Below the pieces are notes generated by a model. That model saw only the letters and a program-made list of their open reading frames with translations, was not told the origin of the DNA and made no database searches. A DNA stretch of 64,000 nt, from contig CM046875.1 of NCBI GenBank assembly GCA_025667525.1, positions 199,182,125 through 199,246,124 of the forward strand. The letters run 5' to 3'. The stretch's first letter is position 1. Each line of letters starts with the position of its first letter. Positions 44,419 to 54,226 of the stretch are shown here, piece by piece. The translations under genes were made by a program, and so were the position numbers. The DNA is from Glebionis coronaria. Its lineage: Eukaryota; Streptophyta; Magnoliopsida; Asterales; Asteraceae.

Positions 44419-44862
44419 TGATAGGTGTGTAAACACCCATCCTTTTACCACTTAATTCTGGCTAAAACGAGACCAAAACACATATTTAATATCATTTGTT
44501 TGGAATTTTGCGTGGTTTTTGTGTTTATTATGTTTTCAGAGCCAACCGGATGGATATTGGAGAAAACATGGGATTGCACGGGATTTATCGAAGAAAAAGA
44601 CTCAAGATGAAGTCTATTGTCCAATTGATGCAAAAGATTTGAAGTCACTGGGCCTATTCGAAGATTTATCGAAGAAAAGGACCAAAGATGGAAGATTTAT
44701 ATAAGTCGAAGAAACTCAAGTCTATTAAACGAAGAAGTTAAAAGACGAGTTAAATTTAATCGACGACAAATCCCGAATCAGAATCGAAAACGTCAACTTT
44801 TCTGAAAAGACGAGAAGACAAGAAGAACGAGAGAAAGGCCACTCACCAACCAAAGGGAACAC
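44419..44862 (+). repeat. 5' LTR of I, left piece (before J)
   Basis: It begins TGATAGGTGT with the terminal stem-loop. Its last bases, aacac at 44858-44862, are repeated at 51441-51445, flanking J. Confidence 0.9.
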
Positions 44863-46397
44863 TAATAACAAGATTTTTACTAGTTGAAAAAGTTCGTTTT
44901 CTCGGTGTCTAATCGAATTGATTTCCGGTTAATTGTGTGAGATTAGTTGTTCTTGGTGAAACAAATATTTTTGGTTTTGAGAAAATAAAGGAGCACGACT
45001 TAATAATAAATGACGAGAAATTAACACTAAAACAAGTTAAAATGTAAACGGTGCGATATTTAAAACTTTAAAAGTAAATGACGAGAAAAGAAAAGACGTA
45101 AAATTAAAACTTAACAAAAAGTAAATGATGCAAATCAAAACTTAAACTAAAAGGAAAGCAAATAAAAATTCAAATAAAGAAAAAGACAGGAAAAATCAAA
45201 CTTGAAAATAAAAGAAGAAAACTTAAAAATAAAAACAGAAAAGAACCTAGACAGAAACCTTGATTCGGAAGTTTAAAACTTCCGAATGAACTGGCTTGAT
45301 CCGGAACTTCTAATGTTCCGGATGAAGCTTCCTTCATTCGGAACTTTTGGACTTCCGGATGAAGAAGTATTCATTCGGAACTTTTGGACTTCCGGGTGAA
45401 GGAGTATTCATTCGGAACTTTTGACTTCCGGATGAAGCTTGCTTCATTCGGAACTTTTAACTTCCGAATGAAGCACTTGATCCGGAACTTTATAGACTTC
45501 CGAATGAAGGATTCTTGATTCGGAAGTTCTGGGAAATGATAAGATACAGAAACAATGAACTTGAAGAACAGGGGAGATACAGTAACGACAACCAATCCTC
45601 AAATTAATCAAAATCAAACAAAAGATTAAAACAAAACAACCAACAAGCATCAACTAACAATAATCAATCAAAACAAATCATCAAAACCAACAAACATAAC
45701 CAAATCAATCAAAACCCACTTGATTAAAATCATAAAAATTCAAGATCATGAACAATGAAGATAGAGAACAAATCAAACAAGAAAGGAAGAAGATGGTAAA
45801 TTAAAAGCTTAATTAAAAAGCACGGATTCAATAACAAATGCTTAAACACAAATTAATCTAGAGAGAGAAAGCATAAATCTAGAGAGAGAAACTACCTACT
45901 CCTAATCTAATCCTAAAACTAACCAACCCTCTCACAACAAGTGAGAGTGGTATTTATAGGAGAGGGGAGTGGTTGGTGGCTTCCTCTTTCTTTCTTTCTT
46001 GGTCCTCGGTCTTTCAGTCTTCTTAAATTCTTCGACTTTTAAGACTTCGTCTCGGGATTTCTATGAAATCATCTTGTAATTTTCTTCATAAATTAGACCT
46101 GAGTTCTTCGACTTTATTAAACTTTCGTCTTTGGACTTTTTCTTCGATAAATCTTCAGAATTGGTCTTGGACTTCCGTTCTTTTTCCACTTTTGATCTTT
46201 CGACTTCGTCTTTTGTCTTTTACTTCAATAAAAGCCCGTGAAAGCCGTGTTTTCTCCACTTTTCACCTTCTCGACCCTGAAACACAATAAAAACACAAAC
46301 CACGCATAATTCCGCCATTTACGACATAAAATATACGTTTAGGTCCCGTTTTAATGTAATTAAGTGGTAGAAAAGATGGGTGTTTTCACACCTATCA
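44863..46397 (-). repeat. LTR of J (3' LTR in sense)
   Basis: Length is 1,535 bp. TATAAATA (sense) is at 45951-45958, followed three bases later by an inverted repeat (45929-45947, arms CTCTCAC, GTGAGAG). The TTCCGAATGAA array is at 45260-45535. The polypurine tract lies at 46398-46412. Confidence 0.9.
45260..45535 (-). repeat. TTCCGAATGAA/TTCCGGATGAA array in LTR of J
   Basis: About 15 motifs occur, often in head-to-head pairs (cattcggaac and acttccggatg), at 15-25 bp steps. They begin about 420 bp after the TATA box in sense. Confidence 0.85.
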
Positions 46398-48255
46398 AAT
46401 CCCCTACACTTAACGATTGCAATGCCCTCATGCAATGCATAGCAATAACGCAAGGTTTACACTTTCCATCATAATCAACCTACCTTGGCCTTTATTAAAC
46501 AACTAAGGAAAATCAAAAAGATAGAAAATAACAAGATGCAACAAGGACGAAACTTGTAAAGATATCTAAGACTTACATTAGGGCTTGTATGTCATGAACG
46601 TTTATCACCCTCAAGTTTCACGTTCTCCATGCCAAGCTTAAAAACAAGATCATTGTTAGTACAAGTTAGAATAACAAACATTTACTCATGCGGTTCAATT
46701 AATCACTTAAACTCCCTTATTCCTATGGGCATCTCTTATATTTTATTAATGTCTTGAATGATCACGAGGATGCATTGTTGCCTTATTCCGATAATTTATT
46801 AAGGCTGAAAGCAAAGTAGGACGATTTGATCAATAGTTAGCTAAAGGACAAAATCTCTTAAAACTGCTTCTTGGGATATCAAAAAATTCATATCTTGGCA
46901 TAACTTGGTTCACGATTTGAGACCTTTCTCGGGCCGATATTTGGCATGTACTTCATACTTCATATCTTGAGAGACGTTCTTGAGATAATGGTCTTCTCAT
47001 CGTTAATAGAGTTTCTTCACTTGGAGACTTTTGAGGGGTACTCCAACTTTGTTGACCACGACTTCATGATTATTCTTCAATCTCTAATTGGGATTTTGAG
47101 ATACAACGATCCGCCTCCTTTTCGGACTTGGATCTATTTATCCTCATACTTTGTTAGGGTCTTTTCGGATAGACTTCTCCATGATCTTTATGGGAGTTGA
47201 TTGCTTTTCGTCGTGAGTCTTGATCCTTCATATTGACTTTGGGAATAATGCTTTACACATCACTTAGGATCTTCAGCAATAAAATTGAATCCTCATGCCT
47301 TGTTAGGGCCTTTTCGGACTCGCCAATCTTCGCGCCCCGCTTCATAAGTTATGCCTTGGCTATGAACTCTTATCATTACCGAGCAACTTTTAAACGATCT
47401 TAGGCTAGAAGCTAAGTAACTTTTCAAATTGTACGACCTTACTTATTGCAGATAAATTATTAGCAAGTGATGGGAGAAAAAGATCATAATTAACTCACAT
47501 AAGTTAATGAGAGAATACCAAACTTGTAACCAACTCTATCATTTCTCATTCTCCACAATTTAAAATCTCAAGGAATGAGACTCGTGGATGCTTAGCCTAA
47601 TAAACCAATCAAGGTCTACATGGTTAAGGATACTAGCTAGAGTGAACTTGGATAAGTAAACTCGGGTTGAGTCAGAATATTCACAACGGGCCTAATATAT
47701 CTAAGATATCTAAACTTGCTAAAACCATTTTATTAAAATGCTAGAAAGTAACAAAAATAAAGGAGACTACAACTAGGCCAAAATAGATTAAAAATTTTGA
47801 AAAATGTCGAAAAATTGATTTTCCGGTTAAAATGAGGGCAAATACAAGGAAAAGACCACTTAACTTCGATAGAAGTCCCCCCTACACTTAATATAAACAT
47901 TGTCCTCAATGTTTAAGCATGTGGGAGTAAACTCCCCTACACTTAGGACATTGTGTACTTTGTTTAAATCTTGCTAAGGAAGAGACAACTAAAGGGATTC
48001 CTATTTTAATATTGAGAAATATAAAATAGTGAATCGAAAAGAGTTTAGGATAGAACCGGGAAGAAGGGAACACAGAATCACGGTTCGTGAAAAGTCATCA
48101 AGAGTGTGTCTTTGAGGCTCGAATCCCTGTAATGATAGAAGAAACACCAACGGGGCTCCCCCTACACTTATGATGAAAATAGATAGATAATTGGGTTGCC
48201 TCCCAAAAAGCGCTTGTTTTTGTTGACCGAGTCACGAGCCTGACTCGTCCCCGAA
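46398..48255 (-). other. 3' untranslated interior of J
   Basis: It contains the polypurine tract next to the LTR and three more copies (plus strand ccctacactta near 47880, 47935 and 48163). The GGGAGGCAACCC block is at about 48193-48205 and the CGAGTC/GACTCG hairpin at about 48226-48250. The rest matches the 3' regions of B, D and I. No gene is seen. Confidence 0.75.
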
Positions 48256-49665
48256 TTAAATGGTCCATGGGGAAACCTCGAATGTAATACCGGGATCAAA
48301 GACCTTGTCCTCGTTCCCGGTGGACATTAATAAAGAAGGGGAGGTATGAGTAAAAGTACCGAATGGGAGGAAAGTCCGCTCAATATAAGAAAAGCAAGTG
48401 AAGTGCAGATTGATGGGAGGTGGGGTGGGTAAGGGAATCACATTGTCATCCTCCAAAGACAATGGATGCAGACCAAGTGGCAAAGCCGTGAGGGTATCAA
48501 TGATAGAATTGTCATTGTCACCTCCCGGGTCAAAGCACTCATCCTCATTTCCCGGTATAAAACGAGTAGAGTAAAAGTGATACATCACCCGCTTGGGTGT
48601 GCACGTGGGAGGATGAGGTGGAAATATAATATGAGAAGTATGAGAACAATTACCTTCCACCTGCGTCCCTTTTTCAGTAGATTCACATCTTTTCACCTCT
48701 GGGATAGAAGGTGTAGTGTCATCGTGTAATAAATCCTCTAGAAAAAGTATATCTCCTTCCACATCAGAATACCCGGATATGTATTCTACGGGTGTATCAA
48801 TATCAAGAAACTCATCGATCTCAGGAATGTGAAAACTATCATCACTAAGGAGTGAAGTATTTTGCTTTAGAAATTCCTCCTCGTCGAAAATAATCTCAAT
48901 ATCGTCATCACTCTCCTGATTATTTATAGGGCCAATAACATGCTCAGGGATATGGGTACTCGTCTGATCTCGCTGCTGCAAAAATGACTCCATACAAGTT
49001 CGCAGCGTGTGTAAAAGCTCTTTTGAATGCGCTTGAAAAGCTGTAGCAAAATTGTTTCTTTGTTCTTGAAAGGCTGTAGCAAGATCGACAATTGGTTCTT
49101 GGTAACTCATCCCGTGACGAGGCTGATGATCGAGTGAGTGCGGTGGGGGCTCAAGATTTTGAAAACCGGAATTATAGCACGGATGTGGCTCATATTTGTT
49201 CATGAGTTGAGAAGAATTAGAAACCGGGTTTGGTTCATAATAATCCATAGGTGAAGAAAACTGAGGATCCGGATTTTTCTCATAATAATTCATTGGTTGA
49301 CAATAATAGGTATCGTGAGGATCCCCACAGTTGTTGCAAACCGGGTGTGGAGAAAAATCAGATGCGTCTTGTGGATAGCTATTTTCATTGTCATAATTGT
49401 ACCCCGGTTCTTGCCCGTGACCATACGGGTATCGAACCGGGCACGAAACATGCCAATGAGAATCGCTTCCACAATAGATGCACGGGGGAACAGGAGGAGG
49501 TGGGTTCAAAAAGGACGAATTAGTCGAGTTGCACAAAGGACAAAATCCGAATAGGAATTGTGTATTGTCGAGATCGTTTCCACACCGCTCACATGTACAC
49601 CATTGGCAAGAGTTGTTCCCAGATAATTGTTTCCCACACCGGACGCAATGGACATAAAAATCCAT
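48256..49665 (-). CDS. Zinc-ribbon and CCHC protein of J, 469 aa, function unknown
   Basis: The ATG at 49665 is about 190 bp after the primer site, where gag starts in B and I. The first 50 residues carry four Cys pairs: CVRCG, CQWCTCERCG and CPLCN, arranged like a double zinc ribbon. Two knuckle-like clusters follow, CIYCGSDSHWHVSC (residues 62-75) and CNNCGDPHDTYYC (about 110-122). Then come Tyr/Pro-rich repeats, a helical segment with a repeated ATAFQ motif (about 195-230), and an acidic C-terminal half with ECFDPGG and KVFDPGI. The frame is intact. I recall similar hypothetical proteins from Tanacetum. Nucleic-acid binding is likely; no enzyme domain is visible. Confidence 0.82.
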   Translation of the reverse strand: MDFYVHCVRCGKQLSGNNSCQWCTCERCGNDLDNTQFLFGFCPLCNSTNSSFLNPPPPVPPCIYCGSDSHWHVSCPVRYPYGHGQEPGYNYDNENSYPQDASDFSPHPVCNNCGDPHDTYYCQPMNYYEKNPDPQFSSPMDYYEPNPVSNSSQLMNKYEPHPCYNSGFQNLEPPPHSLDHQPRHGMSYQEPIVDLATAFQEQRNNFATAFQAHSKELLHTLRTCMESFLQQRDQTSTHIPEHVIGPINNQESDDDIEIIFDEEEFLKQNTSLLSDDSFHIPEIDEFLDIDTPVEYISGYSDVEGDILFLEDLLHDDTTPSIPEVKRCESTEKGTQVEGNCSHTSHIIFPPHPPTCTPKRVMYHFYSTRFIPGNEDECFDPGGDNDNSIIDTLTALPLGLHPLSLEDDNVIPLPTPPPINLHFTCFSYIERTFLPFGTFTHTSPSLLMSTGNEDKVFDPGITFEVSPWTI

Positions 49666-49871
49666 AAAGAAAGATAGATAAGCAAGAAGAATAGTTTTGG
49701 TGCAAAACTTTGAAAAAGAAATGCTTTTTATGATTTTTCAAATGTTTTTGGATTTTTGAAAATTTTTGGACACGAAAAATAACGTTCACGAGTGAACAGA
49801 TCCCAAAATCCAACGCGTCTCTCACAAAAAACCGTCGATCTTCACGAAAAGAGCCGGCAGCGGCGCCATTT
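49666..49871 (-). promoter_or_regulatory. Leader and tRNA-Asp-type primer binding site of J
   Basis: In sense, TGGCGCCGCTGCCGGC (49868-49853) follows the LTR after three bases. The leader with aacgcgtctctcac and a T-rich end is shared with B and I, so the zinc-ribbon ORF sits behind an Athila leader. Confidence 0.85.
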
Positions 49872-51441
49872 TAATAACAAGATTTTTACTAGTTGAAAAA
49901 GTTCGTTTTCTCGGTGTCTAATCGAATTGATTTCCGGTTAATTGTGTGAGATTAGTTGTTCTTGGTGAAACAAATATTTTTGGTTTTGAGAAAATAAAGG
50001 AGCACGACTTAATAATAGATGACGAGAAATTAACACTAAAACAAGTTAAAATGTAAACGGTGCGATATTTAAACTTTAAAAGTAAATGACGAGAAAAGAG
50101 AAGACGTAAAATTAAAACTTAACAAAAAGTAAATGATGCAAATCAAAACTTAAACTAAAAGGAAAGCAAATAAAAATTCAAATAAAGAAAAAGACGGGAA
50201 AAATCAAACTTGAAAATAAAAGAAGAAAACTTAAAAATAAAAACAGAAAAGAACCTAGACAGAAACCTTGATTCGGAAGTTTAAAACTTCCGAATGAACT
50301 GGCTTGATCCGGAACTTCTAATGTTCCGGATGAAGCTTCCTTCATTCGGAACTTTTGGACTTCCGGATGAAGAAGTATTCATTCGGAAATTTTGGACTTC
50401 CGGGTGAAGGAGTATTCATTTGGAACTTTTGACTTCCGGATGAAGCTTGCTTCATTCGGAACTTTTAAACTTCCGGATGAAGCTTGCTTCATTCGGAACT
50501 TTTAACTTCCGAATGAAGCACTTGATCCGGAACTTTATAGACTTCCGAATGAAGGATTCTTGATCCAGAAGTTCTGGGAAATGATAAGATACAGAAACAA
50601 TGAACCCAAAGAGCAGGGGAGATACAGTAACGACAACCAATCCTCAAATTAATCAAAATCAAACAAAAGATTAAAACAAAACAACCAACAAGCATAAACT
50701 AATAATAATCAATCAAAACAAATCATCAAAACCAACAAACATAACCAAATCAATCAAAACCCACTTGATTAAAATCATAAACATTCAAGATCATGAACAA
50801 TGAAGATAAAGAACAAATCAAACAAGAAAGGAAGAAGATGGTAAATTAAAAGCTTAATTAAAAAGCACGGATTCAATAACAAAAGCTTAAACACAAATTA
50901 ATCTAGAGAGAGAAAGCATAAATCTAGAGAGAGAAACTACCTACTCCTAATATAATCCTAAAACTAACCAACCCTCTCACAACAAGTGAGGGTGGTATTT
51001 ATAGGAGAGGGGAGTGGTTGGTGGCTTCCTCTTTCTTTCTTTCTTGGTCCTCGGTCTTTCTGTCTTCTTAAATTCTTTGACTTTTAAGACTTCGTCTCGG
51101 GATTTCTATGAACTCATCTTGTAATTTTCTTCATAAATTAGACCTGAGTTCTTCGACTTTATTAAACTTTCGTCTTTGGACTTTTTCTTTGATAAATCTT
51201 CAGAATTGGTCTTGGACTTCCGTTCTTTTTCCACTTTTGATCTTTCGACTTCGTCTTTTGTCTTTTACTTCAATAAAAGCCCGTGAAAGCGTGTTTTCTC
51301 CACTTTTCACCTTCTCGACCCTGAAACACAATAAAAACACAAACCACGCATAATTCCGCCATTTACGACATAAAATATACGTTTAGGTCCCGTTTTAATG
51401 TAATTAAGTGGTAGAAAAGATGGGTGTTTTCACACCTATCA
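49872..51441 (-). repeat. LTR of J (5' LTR in sense), promoter-bearing copy
   Basis: It is the partner of 44863-46397, 35 bp longer overall. The main difference is one more 37-bp unit (ttcattcggaacttttaaac and following, about 50453-50489) in the motif array at 50272-50575. In the TATA-adjacent hairpin one arm changed from GTGAGAG to GTGAGGG. Confidence 0.9.
50272..50575 (-). repeat. TTCCGAATGAA/TTCCGGATGAA array in the 5' LTR of J
   Basis: This is the second copy of the array at 45260-45535, with one extra unit. Single motifs have changed (attcggaac to atttggaac; gattcggaag to gatccagaag). Confidence 0.85.
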
Positions 51442-52673
51442 ACACCTATATAAAGGGTTCCCCTCACACACTTAGTGCCAGTTTTTAGTTTTTCTTTTCC
51501 CCACCTTTTTCTCCCTTTATGTTTCGTAGCATCACCAACACCACTAGGTTGTTTGGTGATTTTAATTTTTGTTCTTCAAATCTTATAATTTTAATCTTTG
51601 TTTTGTGATTGTTAAAACATTAATCATCAATACAAGTTCTTGTTTAATCTTTCCATTTCATCTTGTTCATCTTTCCTCTTTTTATTCAAGTTCTTAAGTT
51701 CTTATTCGATTGATTTGATCTTTAAAAAGTTGTTGAATTTGTGTTTTTACTGTTGGGATTTGTTGCTTATGGTTATTAGATGATTTGTGGTTAATTTAGT
51801 AAAACCTTTTTGATTATTTAGTTTGATTTTGGATCAAAACGTTTCTCCCTGTTTTTCTGCTTAAGTTACTGTTTTTGTGTGTTTCCCAGACTTTCGGATG
51901 AACAAAAGTTCCGGATGAACACCAAAGTTCCGGATGAACAAGAAAGTTCCGAATGAATATGTTATTGAAAAGTTCCGAATGAGTTTTCCTTTAAAAGTTC
52001 CGAATCAGTTGAAAAGTTCCGAATGAGCTGAAAGTTCCGGATGAACAAATCTTCCGAATGAACTGAAAGTTCCGGATGAATGATATTTCCAAAAGTTCCG
52101 AATGAATGCATGTTTTTAAGTTCCGAATGAATTTTTCTTTCAAAAAAGTTCCGAATGAGTTTTATTTACAAATCTTCCGAATAAACTTCCGAGCTAAAAG
52201 TTCCGAACCAACTTCCGGATCACCAACTTCCGAATCAATCTTCCGAACAAAGTTCCGGGTGAAAGTTCCGGGTGAAGTTCCGAATCAAGTTCCGAAGAAA
52301 GTTCCGGATGAAGACTTCCGAGTAAAGTTCCGAATCAAGAGACTTTGAAAGTTCCGAATCAGTTTTTCTTTTGAGCATTTCAATTAAGAGTTAAGTGGTA
52401 TTTACTTACTGTTTCCTGTTTCTTACTGTTTCTTTATTTCATTTCATATTTTTATTTTATTTGTTAAGTTTAATTTTAATTTTAGTTTTATTAATTGTCA
52501 TTAAATTAATTGCCTTTAAATTTAAGTTTACATTTTATGCATTTAAACATTCAGTAGAATATAAAACCACTCTCCTTGTTAGTAACCAAGAACAATCATT
52601 CCACTTAGAACCGAGATCAATTCGAGAGGACTGAGAGACATAATATTGAACCCATACAAAAATCAGAGTATCA
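51442..52673 (+). repeat. 5' LTR of I, right piece (after J), promoter-bearing
   Basis: TATATAAA at 51447-51454 lies two bases after the J target duplication. The TTCCGRA array is at 51885-52370. The LTR ends GTATCA at 52673. Confidence 0.9.
51885..52370 (+). repeat. AAGTTCCGRATGAA motif array in 5' LTR of I
   Basis: About 30 copies of TTCCGAA, TTCCGGA or close variants, nearly all in the same direction, are separated by 8-30 bp of unrelated sequence. A common form is aaagttccggatgaa. The array begins about 440 bp after the TATA box. Confidence 0.9.
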
Positions 52674-52675
52674 AA

Positions 52676-52888
52676 TGGCGCCGCTGCCGGCTCTTCTCGT
52701 TAAGATCAAAAGTTTTTTGTGAGAACTTGGATTTTGGGATCCGTTCCCCGTGAACGTTACTTTTTCATAAAAATTTTTCAAAAAAATCCTAAAAAATATA
52801 AAATTTTCAAAAATACAAAAAAATTAAAAAACATAAAAACCAAAAATATTTTTGCTTTGTTTTTCTTTGTTCGTTCTTTTGCAGGTGT
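52676..52888 (+). promoter_or_regulatory. Primer binding site (tRNA-Asp type) and leader of I
   Basis: TGGCGCCGCTGCCGGCTCTT begins two bases after the LTR. The first eight bases fit the tRNA-Asp complement; later positions vary. A long T-rich run ending ttttgCAG|GTGTATG lies just before the gag ATG and looks like a splice acceptor. Confidence 0.8.
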
Positions 52889-54226
52889 ATGCGCACTCGA
52901 TCCACGTCTTATCAAGAGCCCGAGCCTCTCAATAACTTAGACATGGCCGGTGTACAAAACAAAAACAACATACCACCTCCAAACAATAATAATAACAACA
53001 ACAACCCGCCTTTCAACAACATGAATAATAACAACAACAATGAGCCTCTACCGGATAATCGCCCGATGATTGATCTGCTGCAAGCTCATGTAGATGGCAA
53101 CACTGATCCAATTGTCATACCTCCAATTGCAGCCGACAACTTTGAGCTAAAATCAGGCTTTATCCAGATGGTCTCCGCTCAACCATTCTTGGGGCGTACC
53201 ATTGATGACCCACATGACCATATCAAGAGATTCTTGCAACTCACCAACACGGTCAAATTCAATGGTGTTCCACAAGAGGTAATACGGTTACAACTTTTTC
53301 CCTTTTCTTTAGGGGGACAAGCCCGGCATTGGCTTGCTAAGGAACCGCCACAGAGTATTCTCTCGTGGACGGATTTGGAAACCAAGTTTATCAATTACTT
53401 TTTCCCACCCTCTCGTACTACCGCTTTGCGGAATGAAATCATAAATTTTGAACAAAAGTACGATGAGTCGTTCAGTGAATCTTGGGATCGTTTCAAAGAT
53501 CTTTTAAGAAAATGCCCACAACATGGTTTTACCAAAGTACATCAAATTAATACTTTTTACAATGGTTTAAGCATGAGTGACCAAGATTCACTAAACAGTG
53601 CCTCGGGGGGTAATCTTTTGGCTAAGACTTCCAATGCTGCTTGGGACATCATTGAGAATAAATCTCGTGTGCAAACCAAGAGTGTTCGGACCAATGTCGC
53701 TAGTGCTAGCACTAGTGACAGCGACAAGCAACTGGACAAAATCACTACGCTTCTTGAATCGCTTGTTACCCACACCGTCAACAACAACAACATCAACAAC
53801 GCTAAAAACGCTCAAGTCAATGCTGTTAGCCAACCATGTGAGATATGCGGGGGTCCTCACTCTTACACCACTTGTACCGCCACCCAAGACTACCCTGCTG
53901 AGAATGTGAATGCAACTTATGGCACCTATCCTCAACCTGCTTATCAAGCTAGACCTCAAGGTGACCGTAATTTGCTTAGCTACCGCTCCAACAATTATCT
54001 TTCACCACCCGGTTTTCCTCCTACCAACCCAAACCAACAACAAAACCTCAACCGCCCTCCTCAACAACAACAACAACCTCGTACACCATACATCCCTCCT
54101 CACAAGCAGCAACACCACCTCAACGAAACAACCAAGTTTACCAGCAACCTGCTTATCAACCACCCGCATACACTACTCCTTCCAACCAAACCCCCGCATC
54201 ACATCAAGACATTGGAACCTACATGA
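52889..54226 (+). CDS. gag: Athila Gag of I, 445 aa
   Basis: The start [12 protein letters not shown] matches B. Residues 25-52 are Asn-rich. The retrotransposon Gag domain covers about 85-240 ([54 protein letters not shown]). A short zinc knuckle [13 protein letters not shown] lies near residue 318. The last 35 or so residues are out of frame: a one-base change in the Gln-rich stretch (about 54105-54145) shifts reading, and the true continuation ([15 protein letters not shown]) is in the pol frame. Gag forms the particle and binds RNA. Confidence 0.92.
   Translation: MRTRSTSYQEPEPLNNLDMAGVQNKNNIPPPNNNNNNNNPPFNNMNNNNNNEPLPDNRPMIDLLQAHVDGNTDPIVIPPIAADNFELKSGFIQMVSAQPFLGRTIDDPHDHIKRFLQLTNTVKFNGVPQEVIRLQLFPFSLGGQARHWLAKEPPQSILSWTDLETKFINYFFPPSRTTALRNEIINFEQKYDESFSESWDRFKDLLRKCPQHGFTKVHQINTFYNGLSMSDQDSLNSASGGNLLAKTSNAAWDIIENKSRVQTKSVRTNVASASTSDSDKQLDKITTLLESLVTHTVNNNNINNAKNAQVNAVSQPCEICGGPHSYTTCTATQDYPAENVNATYGTYPQPAYQARPQGDRNLLSYRSNNYLSPPGFPPTNPNQQQNLNRPPQQQQQPRTPYIPPHKQQHHLNETTKFTSNLLINHPHTLLLPTKPPHHIKTLEPT

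Larger units (their letters stand above)
44863..51441 (-). mobile_element. Element J: non-autonomous Athila-like element with a zinc-ribbon ORF
   Basis: LTRs are 44863-46397 and 49872-51441. In sense the ends are TGATA and TTATTA. The target duplication is aacac if the final A is shared, otherwise acac. The interior has the Athila primer site, leader, one ORF of 469 residues where gag should be, the post-pol hairpin block and four polypurine tracts. There is no gag, protease, reverse transcriptase or integrase. LTR copies differ by scattered bases and one 37-bp repeat unit, so it moved fairly recently, presumably with borrowed enzymes. Confidence 0.9.
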
